Part shown: positions 31,993-40,979 of the stretch, one piece after another
Layout of the letters: the number at the start of each line of letters is the position of its first letter
Position numbering within the stretch: the first letter of the stretch is position 1
From: Parapusillimonas granuli
GTDB taxonomy: Bacteria; Pseudomonadota; Gammaproteobacteria; Burkholderiales; Burkholderiaceae_B
Direction: 5' to 3'
NCBI RefSeq assembly: GCF_013416525.1
Contig: NZ_JACCEM010000013.1
Location: 1 to 64,000 of the forward strand
Length of the DNA stretch: 64,000 nucleotides
The notes under the pieces: generated by a model
The model's database searches: none
The model's input: the letters and a program-made list of their open reading frames with translations, nothing else
What the model was told of the DNA's origin: nothing
Program-made: the position numbers and the translations under genes

Positions 31993-33114
31993 CTAGACCG
32001 CGGGATCCTGCCTCGCCCTGTCCTTCGGCGCCTTGACGCGCAGCTTGCGCCACAGCATGTAAGCCATCAGCGCCGTGAAAATGGCATGCACCAGCCAGAC
32101 GCCCACCCCGAAGCTCAGCTGCCCGTTGCCGATCCAGCCCCGCGACAGGTTGATCAAGTTCATGTATAGCAAGCCGACCAGCCCGGCGATCAGAAAATCC
32201 CCCGAACGCCCGAGCCGCGGATTCACCGAGCCCAGCGGAATGGCCAACAGCGCGAGATTCAGCGCCGCCAGCGGCAGCGCCAGCCGCCACATGATCTGCG
32301 ACCGGGCTTCGTCGGTATCGTCCGCGAACAGCTGCATGGTCGGCCTGGCCTTGATCTGGCTTTCCGCCAACTGGCGCGCCGCATCGATCGAGCTGGCGCT
32401 GGCCTTGCTTTCCAGCCGGAACCCGTAGCGCTCGAAATCCACCAGGCGGAAATCCGGCCGGCCGGGCTTGAGATCGTAGCGATGGCCCTCGCTCAGGACC
32501 AGGAAACGGTCGCCGTTGGCTTCCTCCTGGATGCGCGCGCCCTGCGCGGTGACCACGCTCAGCCATTCCTGATCCACCACGCGGGCGATGATGTTGCCCA
32601 TCTCCTGGCCCGGCTGCGTGGGCTGTTCCGCGAAAAACACCCGCGCGCCGTCATTGGTTTCAATGAACTGGCCGGTCGTCACCTTGGAAAGATCAGAGCG
32701 CTGCTCGTAGCGCTGCCGATACTCGGTGATCTGCCGATAGGCCCAGGGGGACGCGGCCAGCGTCAGCACCGCGATCACCAGGGCGATCGGCACCGCGCAG
32801 CGCAGAATCGGCCCTATCCAGTCCTTCAGCGACAAGCCGCTTGCGAACCAGACCACCATTTCGGATTCGCGAAAGCTGCGAGTGACCGTCGTCAGGACGG
32901 CGATGAACAGGGACACGGACAAGATCACCGGCAAGGCGGTGATGCTGGAAAAAGTGGCCAGGCCGAACACCACGTCGGCGCCGATGGACCCGTTCGCGGC
33001 TTCCCCCAGCAAGCGCACCAGCAGCACGCTGAGCCACACGACCAGCAGCGTCGACAGCACGACGCCGGCGTGGCTCATGATTTCAGAGACTACGGAACGC
33101 TTGAATAGTGACAT
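31993..33114 (-). CDS. lptF: LPS export permease LptF
   Basis: Inner-membrane permease of the LptB2FG transporter that extracts lipopolysaccharide for the Lpt bridge. The 373 residues have three N-terminal and three C-terminal membrane segments of the YjgP/YjgQ family, flanking a periplasmic beta-jellyroll domain (about residues 125-265). The N-terminus MSLFKRSVVSEIMSHAGVVL fits the family. It diverges from pepA, as in most proteobacteria. The usual partner lptG is not next to it; the gene is followed by a convergent sigma-factor gene. Confidence 0.94.
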   Translation of the reverse strand: MSLFKRSVVSEIMSHAGVVLSTLLVVWLSVLLVRLLGEAANGSIGADVVFGLATFSSITALPVILSVSLFIAVLTTVTRSFRESEMVVWFASGLSLKDWIGPILRCAVPIALVIAVLTLAASPWAYRQITEYRQRYEQRSDLSKVTTGQFIETNDGARVFFAEQPTQPGQEMGNIIARVVDQEWLSVVTAQGARIQEEANGDRFLVLSEGHRYDLKPGRPDFRLVDFERYGFRLESKASASSIDAARQLAESQIKARPTMQLFADDTDEARSQIMWRLALPLAALNLALLAIPLGSVNPRLGRSGDFLIAGLVGLLYMNLINLSRGWIGNGQLSFGVGVWLVHAIFTALMAYMLWRKLRVKAPKDRARQDPAV

Positions 33115-33170
33115 GAGAGAATATGCGGGATAATCATAAGCATCCTACGGACACTCATCGGGAAACTCGA

Positions 33171-34688
33171 ATGGAATTTAGCACACAGACCTCTGCTTCA
33201 TTGCATCAATTGAAAACAGCGGCGCTGGCCGTCGGCGTGTACACCGGCGGCGCGCTGAGCCCGGCCGCCGAAACCATCGATCGCGCGAGCAACGGCGCCG
33301 TGAGCGCGGCGCTCAAGGCTGAATTCAAAGCCAAGGCCGGCAGCCATCTGGCCCTGCACAACCTGCCCGGCGTCAGCGCCGCACGCGTCATTTTAGTCGG
33401 CCTGGGCGCACAAGACGCCTATGCCGCCTCGGTGCATGCCAACGCCGAAGAGGCTTTCGCGAGATATTGCGTCGGCGCCAGTCTGGCCGAAGGCGTCTCC
33501 ACGCTCGCCGCCATCGATTGCCCGGACGCCACCCTGCGCGCCCGCGCCCGGTCCGCCGCGTGCGCGGCCGGCCTGTCGGTCTACCGGTACACCGCCACCC
33601 TGGGCAAGGAAAAAGACGCCCTGCCCAAGCTCAAGAAGTTCACCGTCTGGGTCCCGCGCGCCCAGGCCACGCAGGCGCAGGCCGGCCTGCGCGAAGGCCG
33701 CGCCATCGCCAACGGCATGAACCTCACTCGCGAGCTGGGCGACCTGCCCCCCAACGTCTGCACGCCCACCTATCTGGGCAACACGGCCAAGAAGCTCGCC
33801 AAGGAATTCAAGTCGCTCAAGGCGGAAGTCCTGAACGCCAAGCAGATCGAAGCCCTCAAGATGGGCTCCTTCCTCTCGGTGGCGCGGGGCTCCTACGAAC
33901 CGCCCGCCTTCATCGTGCTCAGGCACGCTGCCGCCGGCGGCAAGGCGGCATCCAAGGGCGACAAGGGTCCCATCGTCCTGGTCGGCAAAGGCATCACCTT
34001 CGACTCCGGCGGCATCTCGATCAAGCCGGCCGCCAACATGGACGAAATGAAGTACGACATGTGCGGCGCCGCCAGCGTGCTGGGCACGCTGCGCGCCATC
34101 GCCGAACTCGAGCTCGGCCGCGAAGTCATCGGCCTGATCCCCGCGTGCGAGAACCTGCCCAGCGGCCGCGCCAACAAACCGGGCGACGTGGTCACCAGCA
34201 TGTCCGGCCAGACCATCGAAATCCTCAACACCGACGCCGAAGGCCGCCTCGTGCTGTGCGACGCCCTGACCTACGCCGAGCGCTTCAAGCCGGCCGCCGT
34301 CATCGACATCGCCACCCTGACCGGCGCCTGCGTGGTGGCGCTGGGCCACGTCAACAGCGGGCTCTTCAGCAAGAACGACGAGCTGGCCGACAGCCTGCTG
34401 AAGGCGGGGCTGGAAGCCCACGACACCGCCTGGCGCATGCCGCTGGACGACGCCTACCAGGAACAGCTGCACTCGAATTTCGCCGACATGGCCAATATCG
34501 GCGGCATGCCGGCCGGGTCCGTCACGGCGGCCTGCTTCCTGTCGCGCTTCACGAAGAACTACCCCTGGGCCCACCTCGACATCGCCGGCACGGCGTGGCG
34601 CGGCGGCAAGGACAAGGGCGCATCGGGGCGCCCGGTTCCCCTGCTGGTCCATTATCTGCTGGCGCAGGCGGGCAAGCCCGGCGCATGA
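33171..34688 (+). CDS. pepA: leucyl aminopeptidase (M17)
   Basis: Cytosolic di-zinc aminopeptidase of the M17 family, 505 residues. The C-terminal catalytic domain shows [17 protein letters not shown] near 275, the substrate and metal run [13 protein letters not shown] near 298 and the signature [14 protein letters not shown] near 355. In some proteobacteria PepA also binds DNA. The ATG at 33171 has GGGAA upstream and fits the family better than an in-frame start 48 bases earlier. Its stop overlaps the holC start (ATGA). Confidence 0.96.
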   Translation: MEFSTQTSASLHQLKTAALAVGVYTGGALSPAAETIDRASNGAVSAALKAEFKAKAGSHLALHNLPGVSAARVILVGLGAQDAYAASVHANAEEAFARYCVGASLAEGVSTLAAIDCPDATLRARARSAACAAGLSVYRYTATLGKEKDALPKLKKFTVWVPRAQATQAQAGLREGRAIANGMNLTRELGDLPPNVCTPTYLGNTAKKLAKEFKSLKAEVLNAKQIEALKMGSFLSVARGSYEPPAFIVLRHAAAGGKAASKGDKGPIVLVGKGITFDSGGISIKPAANMDEMKYDMCGAASVLGTLRAIAELELGREVIGLIPACENLPSGRANKPGDVVTSMSGQTIEILNTDAEGRLVLCDALTYAERFKPAAVIDIATLTGACVVALGHVNSGLFSKNDELADSLLKAGLEAHDTAWRMPLDDAYQEQLHSNFADMANIGGMPAGSVTAACFLSRFTKNYPWAHLDIAGTAWRGGKDKGASGRPVPLLVHYLLAQAGKPGA

Positions 34689-35137
34689 GCCGCATAGACT
34701 TCGCCTTCGGCGCCGGCGACCGACTGCGCATGGCCTGCCAGGTCGCCGGCAAGCAGTACCTGGCCGGCCGCCGCCTGGTCGTCTATACGCAGGACCCCGC
34801 CCGGCTGGCCAAGTTCGACCAGCTGCTGTGGGGCTTCGAAGCCACGGCCTTCGTGCCCCACGTCCACGTCGACGACGCGCTCGCCTCCGTGACCCCGGTG
34901 CTGCTGACCAGCCAGCCGCCGCTGCCGCCGGAACCCGGCGCATCCGGGGCGCCGTGCTGGCTGCTCAACCTGGACCTGCAATGCCCTCCGGGGGCGGAGC
35001 GCTTCGAGCGGGTCCTGGAAATCGTGTCCGGCCACGACGAAGACAAGCTCGCCGCGCGCAACCGCTGGCGCGAATACCAGGCGGCCGGCCACACCCTGCA
35101 CGCTCATGACGTCTCGGCGTCGGCGCCGAAGCGCTGA
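34685..35137 (+). CDS. holC: DNA polymerase III chi subunit
   Basis: Chi subunit of the clamp-loader complex; it links DNA polymerase III to single-strand-binding protein. The 150 residues show the family pattern: the N-terminus [20 protein letters not shown], then [22 protein letters not shown] and FVPHVHVDD near residues 55-65. The pepA-holC pair is conserved in proteobacteria, and the 4-base overlap indicates coupling. Confidence 0.93.
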   Translation: MSRIDFAFGAGDRLRMACQVAGKQYLAGRRLVVYTQDPARLAKFDQLLWGFEATAFVPHVHVDDALASVTPVLLTSQPPLPPEPGASGAPCWLLNLDLQCPPGAERFERVLEIVSGHDEDKLAARNRWREYQAAGHTLHAHDVSASAPKR

Positions 35138-35196
35138 ACTCCGGGCGCGCACGGTGGTCTCAAGACCAGTATGGTCCTTCTTTCAGCGTTTCGGCG

Positions 35197-35225
35197 TTGA
35201 CGGCATATGGCTATAGGTAGATACC
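35197..35225 (+). promoter_or_regulatory. possible promoter for the YccA-like gene
   Basis: TTGACG (35197-35202), 17 bases, GATACC (35220-35225). A second weaker pair, TTGCAT-N17-TTAATC, lies at 35229-35257. One of them probably drives the gene at 35296. Confidence 0.4.
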
Positions 35226-35295
35226 TTCTTGCATTTTCAGCTATTTGTCAGTTAATCTTAGCATTAAAGTTTCTATCCATCTCAAAGGAAGCATC

Positions 35296-36003
35296 ATGAG
35301 CGATTTTCGTCCAACTTTGGCTGACAACGGCGGCTACACCACCGCCGCGTCGGCAGCGGTGCGCAACCGCGTCATGCGCAACACTTATTGGCTGCTCGCC
35401 CTGTCGTTGGTCCCCACGGTCCTGGGCGCGCTGGTCGGCCTGAACACGGGCATCAACCAGGTCATGGGCTCCAGCCCGGGCATGAGCGTCATCGTCTTCC
35501 TCATCGGGGCGTTCGGTCTCATGTATCTCATCGAGCGCAACAAGAACAGTTCCATGGGGGTGGCGCTGCTGCTGGCCTTCACGTTCTTCATGGGCATCAT
35601 GCTGTCGCGGCTGCTGGGCCATGTCATGGGCCTGGCCAACGGTTCGCAGCTGATCATGCTGGCGTTCGGCGGCACGGCGGTGGTGTTCGGCGCCATGGCA
35701 AGCGTCGCCAGCACCAGCAAGCGTGATTTCTCCACGATGCACAAGTTCTTGTTCATCGGGGTGATCATGCTGATCGTGGCGTCGCTGGCCAATATATTCC
35801 TGCAGTTGCCGGCGCTGATGCTGACCATTTCGGTGCTGGCCATCGGCATTTTCTCGGCGCTGCTCCTGGTGGATTTGCAGCGGGTGATCAATGGCGGCGA
35901 AACCAACTACGTTTCGGCTACGCTGGCGGTGTATCTGGACGTCTACAATATTTTCGCGAATCTGCTGATGCTGCTGGGGATTTTTGGCGGCGATCGGGAA
36001 TAA
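35296..36003 (+). CDS. YccA/Bax-inhibitor-1 family membrane protein
   Basis: Seven-helix inner-membrane protein, 235 residues, of the BI-1/YccA family; E. coli YccA modulates the FtsH protease. The family features are an N-terminal soluble stretch ending RNRVMRNTYWLLALSL, the loop GLMYLIERNKNSS near 80 and the C-terminal VDLQRVINGGETNYVSATLA followed by LDVYNIFANLLMLLG. The ATG at 35296 has AAAGGA upstream; an in-frame upstream start would lie inside the promoter region. It is transcribed alone and ends at a clear terminator. Confidence 0.95.
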   Translation: MSDFRPTLADNGGYTTAASAAVRNRVMRNTYWLLALSLVPTVLGALVGLNTGINQVMGSSPGMSVIVFLIGAFGLMYLIERNKNSSMGVALLLAFTFFMGIMLSRLLGHVMGLANGSQLIMLAFGGTAVVFGAMASVASTSKRDFSTMHKFLFIGVIMLIVASLANIFLQLPALMLTISVLAIGIFSALLLVDLQRVINGGETNYVSATLAVYLDVYNIFANLLMLLGIFGGDRE

Positions 36004-36028
36004 GCAGTATTTCCCTGCTCCCTAAAGT

Positions 36029-36081
36029 GCCGGCTCTTCTGGTTCCCGATTGGGAGCCGTGAGAGCCGGCCTTGTTTTTTT
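36029..36081 (+). terminator. terminator of the YccA-like gene
   Basis: GCCGGCTCT (36029-36037) pairs with AGAGCCGGC (36062-36070), with an inner GGTTCCC/GGGAGCC pairing, followed by CTTGTTTTTTT. This is a typical rho-independent terminator 25 bases after the stop. Confidence 0.85.
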
Positions 36082-36240
36082 GTGTCTTCGCGCGGCCTGT
36101 TTATTGATCGTTGCGCCGTTATTGGTTTCTTGACGCGGCCTGCCAGGTGCTGCGCGGGCGCTCTTGCTCCCGTGACCCGGTCCTGCTGCGCAGGACTGCC
36201 CGTCCAAAGCACGCCTGTCGGGACGAGCCAAAACCGGGGA

Positions 36241-36261
36241 GTTCTGGCCAACGGCCAGAAC
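36241..36261. repeat. perfect 9-bp hairpin
   Basis: GTTCTGGCC-AAC-GGCCAGAAC: a perfect inverted repeat with a 3-nt loop and no T-tract. It lies between the terminator at 36029 and the tandem repeat at 36292. Confidence 0.6.
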
Positions 36262-36291
36262 CGCCTTCGCCTAGCCCGATGCCCCGATATG

Positions 36292-36378
36292 CCGAGCAGA
36301 CCGTGTTCAATGACCTGATGGACAACACACCAAGCAGACCGTGTTCCATGCCCTGATGAGCAACAAGCCAAGCAGGCC
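36292..36378. repeat. 38-bp imperfect tandem repeat, about 2.3 copies
   Basis: The sequence CCRAGCAGACCGTGTT starts at 36292 and again at 36330, and CCAAGCAGG starts at 36368, giving a constant 38-base period. Each unit also carries a CCTGATG copy near its middle. The period is not a multiple of three and no gene spans it. Copies differ at several positions. Confidence 0.65.
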
Positions 36379-36386
36379 GCGCACCC

Positions 36387-37268
36387 CTACCGCCGAGCAG
36401 CCAAAGCACGCGCCCCATCCGCCGCCACCAGCACCACCGCCACCCAGATCGGCACATAAGTGAACCACGCAGCCACCGGCACTTCCTCGCTCAAGAACAA
36501 AAAAGCCACCCAGAACAGCAGCACCGGCTCCACATACCCCAGCAAGCCAAACAGCCCCAACGGCAAATACCGGCTCGCCGACAAATAAGCGATCAGCGCC
36601 GCGGAACTGATCGCGCCCAGCACCGGCACCAGGAACAGCAGCGCCGGACGCAGCTGGAACTGCTCCACCACCCCGACCTCCTGGCCGCCCAGAATGAAAA
36701 AAGCCGCGGGGACCATCAGCATCATGTCGAACCACAGCGTACTGAGCGAACCCGTGCGCAGCTTCCGCCGCAGAATGAAATAAGGCGGATACCCGAACAT
36801 CACCAGCGCCGTCACCCACGAGAACGCCCCCGTGCGCAGGAACTCATGGGCCACTCCGAGGACGGCGATGGCGACCGCGGCGGTTTGCAGCCGGTTCAGC
36901 TTTTCCTTGTAGAGCACTCGGCCGACCAGCACCATCACCAGCGGCAGCAGAAAATACCCCATGGAGACATCCAGCGCCCTCTGGTGCAAAGGCGCCCAGA
37001 CGAACAGCCAAAGCTGGGCGCCTATCAAGGCCGAACTCAGAGGCAGCAGCAGCCAGAGGCGCCACTCCCGGCGCAGCCGCCCGAAGACCTGCGCCACCTC
37101 CTTCCAGCCGCGCGAACGCGCGAGCAGCACCGCCACGGCGGGCAGGCAAAGCAAGATGCGCCAGGCGAATATCTCGGCGCCGTCCAGGGGATGCAGCAAA
37201 GTCGTGTAGTAATACAGGACCGCGAACAGCACCGAGGACAGGACGGAAAGGACGACGCCGCGTGTCAT
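36387..37268 (-). CDS. RarD/EamA-like transporter
   Basis: Ten-helix inner-membrane protein of the drug/metabolite transporter superfamily, 293 residues, closest in layout to RarD-type permeases. Visible are the N-terminal helix GVVLSVLSSVLFAVLYYYTT, the motif FAWRILLCLPAVAVLLA near 35 and YLSASRYLPLGLFGLLGYVEP near 230. The substrate is unknown. Its ATG overlaps the stop of the PIN-domain gene (ATGA), so it is the last member of the recO operon tail. Confidence 0.88.
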   Translation of the reverse strand: MTRGVVLSVLSSVLFAVLYYYTTLLHPLDGAEIFAWRILLCLPAVAVLLARSRGWKEVAQVFGRLRREWRLWLLLPLSSALIGAQLWLFVWAPLHQRALDVSMGYFLLPLVMVLVGRVLYKEKLNRLQTAAVAIAVLGVAHEFLRTGAFSWVTALVMFGYPPYFILRRKLRTGSLSTLWFDMMLMVPAAFFILGGQEVGVVEQFQLRPALLFLVPVLGAISSAALIAYLSASRYLPLGLFGLLGYVEPVLLFWVAFLFLSEEVPVAAWFTYVPIWVAVVLVAADGARALAARR

Positions 37269-37846
37269 GGCGAGCCGACGAGCTTGTTGACCCGGAACAG
37301 CCGCTCGCGCCTCAGTATGGTTTCCAGCGGTTCGAGGTCTTTGTGCGGCGCCAGGGCGTAGGCCGGCAGCGCGCTCAGCAGGCCTTGCGTGGCATCCGGG
37401 TATTGCTGCCAGCAGCGCAGCAGGAATTCATCCGGGTCGAACAGGCCCAGGCCCATCCCGCGCAATTCCGCGCGATTGAAATCCCGAGTGTTCCGCGTCA
37501 GGATGCCGGCTTCCAGCCCCGGCCACCGGGCCAGGGCCGCCCGGCCCGCCGCCACCACGTGCCAGTCCTTCGGATCGCTGCGCCGCAAGCCGGTTTTATA
37601 GGCCTCGACGCCGCCCTGGTCGGCCTCGGGGAAGGCCTGCTGCAATTCCCGCCACTGGGCGTGGACGTCCTCGTCGGGCACGCCCCACAGACGGGCGGCA
37701 TTGCGGCGCCATTCGTCGCCGATGACGGGGCTCCAGACCGGCCGGAAACAGGCCTGCCCGGCCAGGTGCAGCAGGCCCCGGCGCAGGACGTTGGAGATCA
37801 GGACGCAGGTGTCCAGGACCAGGATATCGGGCACGCGCTTGTTCAT
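37265..37846 (-). CDS. PIN-domain protein without antitoxin
   Basis: Protein of 193 residues with a PIN-like nuclease fold. The acidic residues expected for metal binding are visible: Asp12 in VLDTCVLISNVLR, Glu45 in SPVIGDEWRRN, Asp94 in DPKDWHVVAAG and Asp122 in ILTRNTRDFN. The C-terminal 60 residues (after about 130) are an extra region ending in RRERLFRVNKLVGSP. PIN proteins are often VapC toxins, but no small antitoxin gene precedes this one. It starts 3 bases after the recO stop and overlaps the next transporter gene, so it behaves as an operon member. Confidence 0.82.
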   Translation of the reverse strand: MNKRVPDILVLDTCVLISNVLRRGLLHLAGQACFRPVWSPVIGDEWRRNAARLWGVPDEDVHAQWRELQQAFPEADQGGVEAYKTGLRRSDPKDWHVVAAGRAALARWPGLEAGILTRNTRDFNRAELRGMGLGLFDPDEFLLRCWQQYPDATQGLLSALPAYALAPHKDLEPLETILRRERLFRVNKLVGSP

Positions 37847-37849
37847 CGC

Positions 37850-38434
37850 TCAATATCTTTGCAGCTCCATCAGGACCTTGCGCGTCTGGAGCGGACGGCC
37901 CAGCAGTTCGTCCAGGCGCTCCCGCAGCCGCCGCCGCAATTGCGGCTCCAGCGCCGCATCGTCGAAATCGGGGCTGTCGCTTTCCATGCCGTAGCCGGTT
38001 TCATGCAGCAGCGTCCATTCGAAGCGGCGCAATGCGCTTGCGGCCGGCTGCTGCGACGCCAGCTGCCGCAGGGCGGCATCGTAGGCGTCGAACAGAACGG
38101 GATGAGGGTCTTCGCGCGGCAACAGGCGCAGCAGCAGCTCGTTCATGTACCAGGCGGACATGTGCGCCCGGCCGGACAGCCGGCGCACGCCCGCGCATTC
38201 GGCGCGGGTCAGGGTCTTGACTTCCCCCGCCCCGCTCCAGGAGATCGCCAGCGGCTGGAAGGCGGACAAGACGGGCCGCAAGACCGAATAAGGCCTTTTC
38301 GCGCCCCGGGCCGCCAGCGACACCACGCCGTGCTCGCGCGCGAACGCCTGGACCAGCAGCGAGGTTTCGCGCCAGGGCGAGGAATGCAGCAGGTAGGCCT
38401 CGGCATCCTGGACGCGCAGCGCCCTTCTATTCAT
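37850..38434 (-). CDS. recO: DNA repair protein RecO, unusually short
   Basis: RecF-pathway mediator that helps load RecA on SSB-coated DNA. The N-terminal OB-fold is intact (residues 1-80: QDAEAYLLHSSPWRETSLLV, then LAARGAKRP). The helical part includes AWYMNELLLRLLPREDPHP and ALRRFEWTLLHETGYG. The total is only 194 residues, whereas relatives have about 230-260. The missing stretch follows GYG, where others carry the small-domain insertion, and the usual C-terminal helix (RPLQTRKVLMELQRY) then resumes. The frame is continuous. It overlaps era by 8 bases. Confidence 0.9.
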   Translation of the reverse strand: MNRRALRVQDAEAYLLHSSPWRETSLLVQAFAREHGVVSLAARGAKRPYSVLRPVLSAFQPLAISWSGAGEVKTLTRAECAGVRRLSGRAHMSAWYMNELLLRLLPREDPHPVLFDAYDAALRQLASQQPAASALRRFEWTLLHETGYGMESDSPDFDDAALEPQLRRRLRERLDELLGRPLQTRKVLMELQRY

Positions 38435-39314
38435 ACCCCAGTTCGCGCAGGGCGCTCTCGCGGTCCGACCAGCCCTTGCGCACCTTGATGTAGACCTCCA
38501 GGTGCACCGGCTTGTCCAGGAGCTTGATCATGTCCTGGCGCGCCTCGGAGGCGATGCGTTTCATGTGGGCGCCGCCCGCCCCCAGCAGGATGGGCCGATA
38601 GCCTTCGCGTTCGACCAGCACGCAAGCGGCCACGCGCACGCCGGTGTCGTCCTCTTCCCATTGCTCTATCATGACGGTGCATCCGTAGGGAAGCTCGTCG
38701 CCCACCAGGCGGAAGATTTTTTCGCGGATGAGTTCCGCGGCGATGAAGCGGACCGGGCGGTCGGTCAGCGTGTCCGCTTCGAACATCGGCTCGCCTTCGG
38801 GCAGGCGCGCAGCGATCTCGTTCAGCAGTTCCTCGAGCTGCACGCCGCGCAGGGCGCTGACCGGCACCACGGCGGAATACGGGAACTGCGCCATGATCTT
38901 GCTCACGTAAGAGAACATGTCGTTCTTGTTCTTGAGCGCGTCGATCTTGTTGACCACCAGTATGGTGTTGCCGTCCTTCGGCAGCAAAGGCAGCAATTGC
39001 GCGTCGCCCGCCGACCACTTGCCCGCCTCGACCACGTGCACCACGACGTCGACGTCGGCCAGCGCCTGGGTGACCACCCGGTTCATCATGCGGTTCATCG
39101 CCCCGCCGTGGCGGGTCTGGAAGCCGGGCGTGTCGACGAACACGAATTGCTCGTTCTCGCGGGTCAGCACGCCGTGGATGCGGTGCCGCGTGGTCTGGGC
39201 CTTGCGCGACACGATGGAGATCTTGGTGCCGATGAGGGCGTTGGTCAGCGTGGACTTGCCGACGTTGGGCCGGCCCACGACGGCCACGAAGCCGCAGCGA
39301 TGGGGAGTGGTCAT
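38427..39314 (-). CDS. era: GTPase Era
   Basis: Essential GTPase that binds 16S rRNA and assists 30S subunit maturation. The 295 residues include G1 GRPNVGKST near residue 14, G2/G3 with TRHRIHG and DTPGFQ, G4 NKID near 124, and a C-terminal KH domain ([19 protein letters not shown]-type spacing near 235). A longer in-frame opening upstream lies inside rnc. The ATG at 39314 overlaps the rnc stop by 4 bases, so it is coupled to RNase III. Confidence 0.97.
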   Translation of the reverse strand: MTTPHRCGFVAVVGRPNVGKSTLTNALIGTKISIVSRKAQTTRHRIHGVLTRENEQFVFVDTPGFQTRHGGAMNRMMNRVVTQALADVDVVVHVVEAGKWSAGDAQLLPLLPKDGNTILVVNKIDALKNKNDMFSYVSKIMAQFPYSAVVPVSALRGVQLEELLNEIAARLPEGEPMFEADTLTDRPVRFIAAELIREKIFRLVGDELPYGCTVMIEQWEEDDTGVRVAACVLVEREGYRPILLGAGGAHMKRIASEARQDMIKLLDKPVHLEVYIKVRKGWSDRESALRELGYE

Positions 39315-40069
39315 TTGTGCTCCTGTGGCACAGCGACGGGCAGCGAAAGCTGTGTGGATTTGCGCGGCCGGTGGGCTCTGGCGCCCTTGACCGGAGCCAG
39401 GGCCTGGAGCGCGGCGATGGCCTGCTCCGCGGCCTGCTGTTCGGCGGCGCGGCGGCTGCCGCCGCCGGCCGTCACCTTGATGTCGAACTTGGGGATATGG
39501 CACTCCACTTCGAAAAGCTGATTATGGGCGGCGCCGTGCGTGGCGATGACGGTATACACCGGCAGATCCAGCTTGCGGGCCTGCAGCAGTTCCTGCAGCA
39601 AGGTCTTGGGATCCTTGCCCAGGGTCTTGGCGTTGACGTTCTGCAAGATGGGTTCGTACTGCCTGGCGATCACGGATTGCGCGGCCTCGTAGCCGCCGTC
39701 CAGGAAGACCGCGCCGAACAGGGCTTCGAGCGCGTCGGCCAGGATGGACGGGCGGCGGAAGCCGCCGCTCTTGAGCTCGCCCTCGCCCAGCCGCAAATAC
39801 TGGGACAAGGACAGGTTGCCGGCGATCTCGGCCAGCGACGCCTGCTTGACCAGATTGGCGCGCAGGCGCGAAAGATCGCCTTCGTCGATCTTGTCGAAGC
39901 GCTGGAACAGCAAGGCGGCCACGACGAAATTCAGCACCGAATCCCCGAGGAATTCCAGGCGCTCGTTGTGCCGGGCGCTGTGGCTGCGGTGCGTCAGCGC
40001 CTGCTCCAGCAGAGAGGGATCCGCAAACTCATGGCCCAGGGCCGTCTGCAGGGAAACCAGCTTGCCCAT
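39311..40069 (-). CDS. rnc: ribonuclease III
   Basis: Double-strand-specific endoribonuclease for rRNA and mRNA processing. The 252 residues have the catalytic signature [16 protein letters not shown] near 35-50 and a second acidic cluster in [15 protein letters not shown] near 110. A C-terminal dsRNA-binding domain follows (about 152-220, [18 protein letters not shown]), then a basic tail. The start shares one base with the lepB stop (TAATG). Confidence 0.97.
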   Translation of the reverse strand: MGKLVSLQTALGHEFADPSLLEQALTHRSHSARHNERLEFLGDSVLNFVVAALLFQRFDKIDEGDLSRLRANLVKQASLAEIAGNLSLSQYLRLGEGELKSGGFRRPSILADALEALFGAVFLDGGYEAAQSVIARQYEPILQNVNAKTLGKDPKTLLQELLQARKLDLPVYTVIATHGAAHNQLFEVECHIPKFDIKVTAGGGSRRAAEQQAAEQAIAALQALAPVKGARAHRPRKSTQLSLPVAVPQEHK

Positions 40070-40956
40070 TAGCGAAAGCCACCTATGCGACCGAGGTCGC
40101 CGAAGTTCATCCAGATGAAGAAGGCCCGGCCGACGATGTACTTTTCGGGCACGAAGCCCCAGTAGCGGCTGTCCAGGCTGTTGTCGCGATTATCGCCCAT
40201 CATGAAGTAATGGCCTTGCGGCACGGTACAGCGCACGCCGTTGCCCAGGTAGTCGCAGTTTTCCCGGAACGGGAAATTCGAGATGGCCATGTAGTCCTGG
40301 CGCGCCTGCTTGTTGAGCAGGATGTCGTGGGTCGCCTCGCCCAGCTCTTCGGTGTAGCGGCCCACATAGGCCGAGCGGTCGGGCTCGAAGTAGTCGCCGT
40401 CGCGCACGTGGCGCACCGGGTCGCCGTTGATGGTCAGGGTCTTGTTCTGGTATTGCACCACGTCGCCCGGCAGGCCCACGACGCGCTTGATGTAGTCCAC
40501 GTTCGGGTCCACCGGGTAGCGGAACACGATGACGTCGCCCCGCTTGGGCTCGCCGACGTCGATGACCTTCTTGTCGATGACGGGCAGGCGTATGCCGTAC
40601 TGGAATTTGTTGACCAGTATGAGGTCGCCGTCCTGGAGCGTGGGCAGCATGGACCCCGACGGAATGCGGAAGGGCTCGACGACGAAGGAGCGCAGCGCGA
40701 ACACGAACAGGATCACCGGGAAGAAGCTGACGCAGTATTCCACCCACCACGGCGCCCGGTTGGCGTTGTCATAGGCTTCCTGCCGGATGCGGGCGGCATC
40801 GGCCGGCTCCAGCCCTTCGACGGCGGGCGCGATGGCTGCCATGGCCGCGACCCCTTGCGCCCGCCGCTTGCGGCGCAGGAAGAAGAAGTCCAGGCACCAG
40901 ACCGCCCCCGTGACCAGCAGCAGGAGGAACAAAATCAGCGCGAAATCCCAACTCAT
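40069..40956 (-). CDS. lepB: signal peptidase I
   Basis: Membrane serine protease that removes signal peptides. The 295 residues begin with a membrane helix ([21 protein letters not shown]), a cytoplasmic basic loop and a second helix (about 64-85). The catalytic serine follows in [11 protein letters not shown] near residue 97 and the lysine in [13 protein letters not shown] near 160. The box [16 protein letters not shown] lies near the C-terminus. It is placed between lepA and rnc, the usual operon. Confidence 0.97.
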   Translation of the reverse strand: MSWDFALILFLLLLVTGAVWCLDFFFLRRKRRAQGVAAMAAIAPAVEGLEPADAARIRQEAYDNANRAPWWVEYCVSFFPVILFVFALRSFVVEPFRIPSGSMLPTLQDGDLILVNKFQYGIRLPVIDKKVIDVGEPKRGDVIVFRYPVDPNVDYIKRVVGLPGDVVQYQNKTLTINGDPVRHVRDGDYFEPDRSAYVGRYTEELGEATHDILLNKQARQDYMAISNFPFRENCDYLGNGVRCTVPQGHYFMMGDNRDNSLDSRYWGFVPEKYIVGRAFFIWMNFGDLGRIGGFR

Positions 40957-40979
40957 ACCCGGTAAACCCTTGTTTGAAA

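Larger units (their letters stand above)
36004..36386. other. 383-base non-coding region with repeats
   Basis: No open frame here has a credible start or recognisable product. The region contains the terminator of the YccA-like gene, a perfect hairpin and a 38-bp tandem repeat, each listed separately. It separates convergent genes, so no promoter is required. Confidence 0.6.

Noticed and set aside
35155-35177. Overlapping palindromes (GGTCTCAAGACC and GACCAGTATGGTC) after holC
   Set aside because: Stems are only 4-5 bp and no T-tract follows; too weak to list as a terminator or operator.
36292-36378. Possible CRISPR repeat-spacer array
   Set aside because: The unit repeats directly with similar sequence along its whole length, so there are no unique spacers, only 2.3 copies exist, and no cas genes are nearby.
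37850-38434. Frameshift in recO
   Set aside because: No other frame carries the missing RecO segment, and the frame continues into a normal RecO C-terminus. The shortening looks like an in-frame deletion.
37265-38434. VapBC toxin-antitoxin pair
   Set aside because: No antitoxin-sized gene precedes the PIN-domain gene; the upstream gene is recO.
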